From NCBI RefSeq assembly GCF_028368855.1, contig NZ_JAQNCY010000004.1:310001-374000 (forward strand): a stretch of 64,000 nucleotides of DNA. Direction: 5' to 3'. Below, piece by piece: positions 59,972-64,000 of the stretch (the first letter of the stretch is position 1; the number at the start of each line of letters is the position of its first letter). Source of the DNA: Leisingera sp. SS27 (lineage in GTDB: Bacteria; Pseudomonadota; Alphaproteobacteria; Rhodobacterales; Rhodobacteraceae). A program made the position numbers and the translations under genes. Under the pieces are notes generated by a model. It was not told the DNA's origin, ran no database searches, and was given only the letters and a program-made list of their open reading frames with translations.

Positions 59972-62269
59972 ATGAGCCGCTTTGCCGCCCCCATCGCCGA
60001 GCAGATCTGGGATATGAAATACCGTTTCAAGCAGGCCGATGGCGCGCCGATCGACGTGACCGTCGAAGACACCTGGCGGCGCATCGCGCGTGACCTGGCG
60101 CGGGCGGAAAAGAAACCGGACGTGTGGGAAGAGAAGTTCTATGGCGCGCTGGAGGACTTCAAATACCTGCCCGCAGGCCGGATCACTGCAGGCGCCGGCA
60201 CCGCGCGCCAGGTGACGCTGTTCAACTGCTTTGTGATGGGCACCGTGCCGGATAGCATGTCGGGCATCTTCGACATGCTGAAAGAGGCTGCGCTGACCAT
60301 GCAGCAGGGTGGCGGCATCGGCTATGACTTCTCCACCATCCGGCCGCGGGGCGCCGATGTGAAGGGCGTGGCGGCGGATGCCTCCGGCCCGCTGTCCTTC
60401 ATGGACGTCTGGGACGCGATGTGCCGCACCATCATGTCCGCAGGCAGCCGCCGCGGTGCGATGATGGCAACCATGCGCTGCGACCATCCGGATATCGAGG
60501 CCTTCATTACCGCCAAATCCGACTCTGCCCGCCTGCGCATGTTCAACATGTCGGTGCTGGTCACCGATGACTTCATGGATGCGGTGAAATCCGACGGCTC
60601 CTGGGAGCTGCAGTTCGACGGCAAGGTCTATCACACCGTCGAAGCGCGCGATCTGTGGAACAAGATCATGCAGGCGACCTATGATTACGCCGAGCCGGGC
60701 GTGATCTTCATCGACCGCATCAACAAGGCCAACAACCTCAACTACATCGAGAACATCTGCGCCACCAACCCCTGCGGCGAGCAGCCTCTGCCGCCTTATG
60801 GCGCCTGCCTCTTGGGCTCGATCAACATGGCGCGGCTGGTAGCCAATCCGTTTGAGAGCGACGCGCAGCTGGACCAGGCTGCAATGCAGGAACTGGTCGC
60901 CACTGCCGTACGGATGATGGATAACGTTGTCGACGTCTCCAAGTTTCCGCTGGAGGCACAGGCACAGGAAGCAAAAAACAAGCGCCGGATTGGCCTGGGC
61001 GTGACCGGCTTGGCCGATGCGCTCTTGATGCTGGGTCTGGAATACGGCTCCGACGAGGCGGCGCGTCAGACCGACGAATGGCTGCACGCGATCGCCCGCG
61101 CCGCCTATCTGGCGTCGGTGGACCTGGCCAAGGAAAAAGGCGCCTTCCCGCTGTTTGACGCCGAGAAGTACCTCAACTCCGGAAACATGCTGAACATGGA
61201 TGAGGACGTGCGCGGCGCGATCCGCGAGCACGGCATCCGCAACGCGCTGCTGACCTCCATCGCGCCGACCGGCACCATTTCGCTTTATGCGGGCAACGTG
61301 TCCTCGGGGATCGAGCCGGTGTTTGCCTATGCTTATACCCGCAAGGTGCTGCAAAAGGACGGTTCGCGCACCGAGGAGGAAGTGGTCGACTATGCGGTGC
61401 AGATGTATCGCGAGAAATTCGGCGCAGACGCCAAGCTGCCCGATTACTTCGTCAACGCCCAGACGCTGAGCCCCGCAGCCCACGTCAAGATGCAGGCGGC
61501 GGCACAGAAATGGATCGACTCCTCGATTTCCAAGACCATCAACTGCCCGGAAGACATTTCCTTTGATGACTTCAAGGATGTCTACATGCAGGCCTGGGAC
61601 CAGGGCTGCAAAGGCTGCACCACCTACCGTCCGAACGACGTGACCGGATCGGTGCTGTCGGTGAGCGAGAGCGCCGACACAGCTCCCGGCGAAACCGCGC
61701 AGGCGCCGCACGAAAGCGGTTTGGGTGAAGACGGGGCCGAAGTCGTCTATATGTCCGAACCGCTGGACCGCCCGCAGAGCCTCGAGGGACATACCTACAA
61801 GCTGAAATGGCCGGACAGCGAGCACGCGATCTACCTCACCATCAACGACATCATCATCAACGGCCACCGCCGCCCGTTCGAAGTGTTCATCAACTCAAAG
61901 AACATGGAGCATTACGCCTGGACGCTGGCGCTGACCCGGATGATCTCGGCTGTGTTCCGCCGCGGCGGCGACGTGTCCTTTGTCGTCGAGGAGCTGAAAG
62001 CGGTGTTCGATCCGCGTGGCGGCGCCTGGGTGCAGGGCAAGTACATCCCCTCGATTCTGGCGGCCATCGGAGGTGTGATCGAGACCCACATGGTCAAGAC
62101 CGGCTTCCTTGAAGGCGAGGGCATGGGGTTGAAATCCGACCCGCAGGCGCAAGTGGTGAACCTGAACGCCCCGCGCGGCAAGGCCTGCCCCAGCTGCGGC
62201 CAGTTTGACATGCAAATGGTCGAAGGCTGCATGACCTGCCGCAGCTGCGGCCATTCGAAGTGCGGCTGA
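59972..62269 (+). CDS. nrdJ: Adenosylcobalamin-dependent (class II) ribonucleotide reductase
   Basis: A 765-residue class II ribonucleotide reductase that makes deoxyribonucleotides with adenosylcobalamin as radical source, without oxygen. Present are FNCFVMG (one redox cysteine), the GGGIGYDFSTIRPRG loop, the active-site motif NPCGEQPLPPYGACLLGSINMARL with the radical cysteine, and the C-terminal cysteine motifs CPSCGQ...CMTCRSCGHSKCG. A TSCPD-type domain covers about 590-720. ATG 59972 follows AAGGA. It depends on B12, which the riboswitch-controlled gbcAB locus also senses. A strong terminator lies about 90 nt downstream. Confidence 0.95.
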   Translation: MSRFAAPIAEQIWDMKYRFKQADGAPIDVTVEDTWRRIARDLARAEKKPDVWEEKFYGALEDFKYLPAGRITAGAGTARQVTLFNCFVMGTVPDSMSGIFDMLKEAALTMQQGGGIGYDFSTIRPRGADVKGVAADASGPLSFMDVWDAMCRTIMSAGSRRGAMMATMRCDHPDIEAFITAKSDSARLRMFNMSVLVTDDFMDAVKSDGSWELQFDGKVYHTVEARDLWNKIMQATYDYAEPGVIFIDRINKANNLNYIENICATNPCGEQPLPPYGACLLGSINMARLVANPFESDAQLDQAAMQELVATAVRMMDNVVDVSKFPLEAQAQEAKNKRRIGLGVTGLADALLMLGLEYGSDEAARQTDEWLHAIARAAYLASVDLAKEKGAFPLFDAEKYLNSGNMLNMDEDVRGAIREHGIRNALLTSIAPTGTISLYAGNVSSGIEPVFAYAYTRKVLQKDGSRTEEEVVDYAVQMYREKFGADAKLPDYFVNAQTLSPAAHVKMQAAAQKWIDSSISKTINCPEDISFDDFKDVYMQAWDQGCKGCTTYRPNDVTGSVLSVSESADTAPGETAQAPHESGLGEDGAEVVYMSEPLDRPQSLEGHTYKLKWPDSEHAIYLTINDIIINGHRRPFEVFINSKNMEHYAWTLALTRMISAVFRRGGDVSFVVEELKAVFDPRGGAWVQGKYIPSILAAIGGVIETHMVKTGFLEGEGMGLKSDPQAQVVNLNAPRGKACPSCGQFDMQMVEGCMTCRSCGHSKCG

Positions 62270-62596
62270 GCCAAGCTGTTAGATGTTTTGTCGGTGTCGG
62301 ACCCATGAAATAAATGCCATTGATGGGGGTTTTCTGCCATTCCGACACGAGGTTTTTTCCACCGGCCGATCTTCGGCCGGTGGTTCTGTTTTAAAACAAT
62401 GGCTTAGGTGATTGTTACGTTGTACCTGTTGCGGGGACACGTTTCCCCCTTGGTAATCAGCGCCACTTGTTGACTGAAATGGCCGTATTGAGCAGGAGTG
62501 AAGCTCAAACCTGGCCAGGTTCTTTCCTTCATTTCCCCGAACGCACCGTGTGCAATCGGGTGCCAGACGGCGCGGCGCGCCGGGAAAGGGCCAGCT
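62270..62596. other. Intergenic region after nrdJ
   Basis: Contains the nrdJ terminator and a long inverted repeat (GTGTCGGA near 62292 and TCCGACAC at 62340-62347). No credible gene in the remainder; GGAAAGGG upstream of 62597 is the ribosome-binding site of the next small gene. Confidence 0.45.
62359..62395 (+). terminator. Rho-independent terminator of nrdJ
   Basis: 10-bp stem CCACCGGCCG / CGGCCGGTGG (62359-62368 and 62374-62383) followed by TTCTGTTTT and preceded by TTTTTT. Confidence 0.88.
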
Positions 62597-62794
62597 ATGT
62601 CCAAGATCAAGTTCATCGAAGCAGAGTTCCACAATGCCGACAAAGACCGGCGGGCAATACGACAGCGCCTGGAACGGTTCCTGAAAACACGCCGCGCGCT
62701 CGAACGCGGTATCGTGCCTCCGGACCCTGAGGATCGTGATGACCGCCTTCGGTGGGAAACCGAATTGATGCGGATCGGTGGCGTTGTTGCGTAA
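62597..62794 (+). CDS. Small basic hypothetical protein truncated at the IS junction
   Basis: A 65-residue frame beginning MSKIKFIEAEFHNADKDRRA, with many charged residues and a helical character. The last residues (GVVA) and the stop codon are encoded by the left inverted repeat of the adjacent IS element (from 62780), so the natural C-terminus has been lost. GGAAAGGG precedes ATG 62597. The family is unknown. Confidence 0.55.
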   Translation: MSKIKFIEAEFHNADKDRRAIRQRLERFLKTRRALERGIVPPDPEDRDDRLRWETELMRIGGVVA

Positions 62795-63828
62795 CTTGTT
62801 TTGAGGACGAGCTTCCCCTTTCCGCGGCGGATTTATCCATCACACACGATCTCAGCGGTGCCGAGGGCCGAGAAGCGGTTCATGAGAGCGATGCGGATGT
62901 GGATTTCGGCGGTTTGTCTGTCTGGGCCCCTCGCCATGATGCGTTCGCCGAATGCCTTGAGGCATAGCATTTTGGCCTCCACGCGACTTCGGATGTGATA
63001 ACCACTCCATCGTTTCCACAGCTCCCTGCCGAAGCGTTGCGAAGCGCGCAGTATCTCGTTGCGCGCCTTGGCGGCGGGGCCGTCCTCTTTCCACAATCGC
63101 CCGTTGCGCCGTACCGGAATGATTGCTTCTGCATCTCGGGCAATGATGGCGGCGTGGCACCTGCGAGTATCATAAGCGCCATCAGCGGTCACGGTGCCGA
63201 TCTGCTCGTCTTCGGGGATCTGCTCCAGCAGGTCCGGCAGGACAGGGCTGTCGCCGTCCCGGCTGGGCGTGAACTCGACCGCCCGGATGTCGGATGTGGT
63301 GGTGTCCAGGGCCAAATGCACCTTGCGCCATTGACGCCTGCGGCTGGCTCCATGCTTGCGGACCTGCCATTCTCCGTCGCCGAGAAACTTGATGCCGGTG
63401 CTATCCACCAGCAGGTTCAACGGCCCGTCCGCACGGCGATAAGGTATTTGAACCTTCAAGGTTTTCTGGCGCCGACACAGCGTGCTGAAATCAGGCGCCG
63501 GCCAATCAAGTCCCGCCATCTTCAGCAGGCTCGCAACCATACCGGACGTTTGCCGCAATGGCAGGCCGAACAACACCTTCACACTAAGGCAGAACTGGAT
63601 GGCCGCATCGGAGAAGGTCTCCGGTCGTCCGCGTTTGCCGCATCGCTCGGCGAACCAGGTCATGTCGCGGTCAAACCAGACCAGCAGAGAGCCGCGCTTT
63701 CGAAGTGATGCGTTACAGTTGGACCAGTTCGTTGTTCGATAGCGGGAAGAGGCAGGCTTCGGCATGCCGCCGATCTAACCTACGGGATTCGCGAAGTGAA
63801 TCCTCTACGGCCTTTGTGCAACAACGCC
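62780..63828. mobile_element. IS5-family insertion sequence
   Basis: About 1.05 kb, bounded by 11-bp inverted repeats GGCGTTGTTGC (62780-62790, and inverted at 63818-63828), with one transposase gene on the minus strand. Flanks show no obvious target-site duplication, and both neighbouring frames are interrupted at its ends. Confidence 0.85.
62833..63765 (-). CDS. IS5-family transposase
   Basis: A 310-residue DDE transposase. The N-terminal DUF4096-like part includes RGSLLVWFDRDMTWFAERCGKRGRPETFSDAAIQFCLSVKVLFGLPLRQTSGM. The catalytic core has LLVDSTGIKFLGDGEW (first Asp), the second Asp in TADGAYDTRRCHAAI and the Glu near SRVEAKMLCLKAFGERIMARG. The frame looks intact, so it may be active. 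ATG 63765 is the first start inside the right end of the element. Confidence 0.9.
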   Translation of the reverse strand: MPKPASSRYRTTNWSNCNASLRKRGSLLVWFDRDMTWFAERCGKRGRPETFSDAAIQFCLSVKVLFGLPLRQTSGMVASLLKMAGLDWPAPDFSTLCRRQKTLKVQIPYRRADGPLNLLVDSTGIKFLGDGEWQVRKHGASRRRQWRKVHLALDTTTSDIRAVEFTPSRDGDSPVLPDLLEQIPEDEQIGTVTADGAYDTRRCHAAIIARDAEAIIPVRRNGRLWKEDGPAAKARNEILRASQRFGRELWKRWSGYHIRSRVEAKMLCLKAFGERIMARGPDRQTAEIHIRIALMNRFSALGTAEIVCDG

Positions 63829-64000
63829 CAAGGCATGTCTCCTTCTTTCAGACGTTCGAAGCGGCCGTATCCTTTTTCGGCCGCAAACTTATGCGCGATA
63901 GTTTTAAGGTAGTCAAATTCCTTGGGTGCAACGATAGCATCCCGCTTGGGCAGATCTCGTGAAATATTCTCCACCGCGGCATTGTTTGAGGAGGCAACGA
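63780..64000 (-). pseudogene. Gene interrupted by the IS5 element, open at the window edge
   Basis: A minus-strand frame enters from the right edge and reads ...ENISRDLPKRDAIVAPKEFD, continuing YLKTIAHKFAAEKGYGRFE and RLKEGDMPW, then passes into the IS at 63828 and stops at 63780. About 57 native residues remain in the window. No family is recognised. The real start lies outside the window, or at GTG 63974. Confidence 0.5.

Noticed and set aside
59939-61867. A 642-codon minus-strand frame opposite nrdJ
   Set aside because: The conserved plus-strand nrdJ explains the locus; the antisense translation has no recognisable domains.

Overview
The window is high-GC, densely coded chromosomal DNA from an alphaproteobacterium, almost certainly a Rhodobacteraceae member of the Roseobacter group (Leisingera/Phaeobacter/Ruegeria-like). 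The evidence is the gene set itself: DUF1523, DUF1489 and DUF6638 proteins, a short-form HisG with HisZ, a class II (B12-dependent) ribonucleotide reductase, PmtA/PssA phospholipid genes, glycine betaine and creatine catabolism, and gene orders such as leuC-leuD-x-x-leuB. It carries about 64 protein genes or gene remnants, one tRNA, one clear riboswitch, one intact insertion sequence and one IS remnant. No rRNA genes, CRISPR array or prophage are visible.

Layout. 0.1-4 kb: Mla lipid-transport genes and a class A penicillin-binding protein. 4-6 kb: glnK-amtB behind a sigma-54 promoter. 6-15 kb: aminotransferase and sulfurtransferase, a secreted leucine-rich-repeat protein, smpB, a DMT transporter, a regulator/BenE pair with a double palindromic operator, and ilvD. 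15.7-18.3 kb: a divergent sulfotransferase and GT14-type glycosyltransferase. 18.3-21.6 kb: rpiB and gbcBA (glycine betaine monooxygenase), the latter preceded by a cobalamin riboswitch. 21.8-22.9 kb: a DHFR-like protein and a TetR regulator. 23-30.5 kb: an eight-gene, largely uncharacterised operon built around an AAA+ ATPase, a coiled-coil protein and several small membrane proteins.

30.6-38 kb: pmtA-pssA, a Crp-like regulator with a GlcG-type secreted protein, creatinase, an alpha/beta hydrolase, gabD and a globin. 38-40.3 kb: hsp20, with an RpoH-type promoter and a ROSE-like RNA thermometer, and two tandem trypsin-like proteases. 40.4-44.3 kb: glcDEF. 44.4-48 kb: membrane and secreted hypotheticals, rlmH, rsfS and an MscS channel. 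48.4-54 kb: leuCD, two accessory genes, leuB, tRNA-Pro and an IS3 transposase remnant. 54.7-59.8 kb: a very basic hypothetical protein, slyX, hisS-hisZ-hisG and DUF1489. 60-62.3 kb: nrdJ. 62.6-64 kb: an IS5-family element flanked by two interrupted small genes.

How the genes fit together. Several loci deal with methylated nitrogen compounds and one-carbon flow: GbcAB demethylates glycine betaine, creatinase makes sarcosine and urea, and glnK-amtB handles ammonium. The cobalamin riboswitch in front of gbcA ties an oxygen-dependent, B12-independent demethylase to B12 status, while nrdJ needs B12. The most promising undescribed systems are this riboswitch circuit and the 23-30.5 kb AAA+ operon. 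Three families of short dispersed intergenic repeats also recur through the window.
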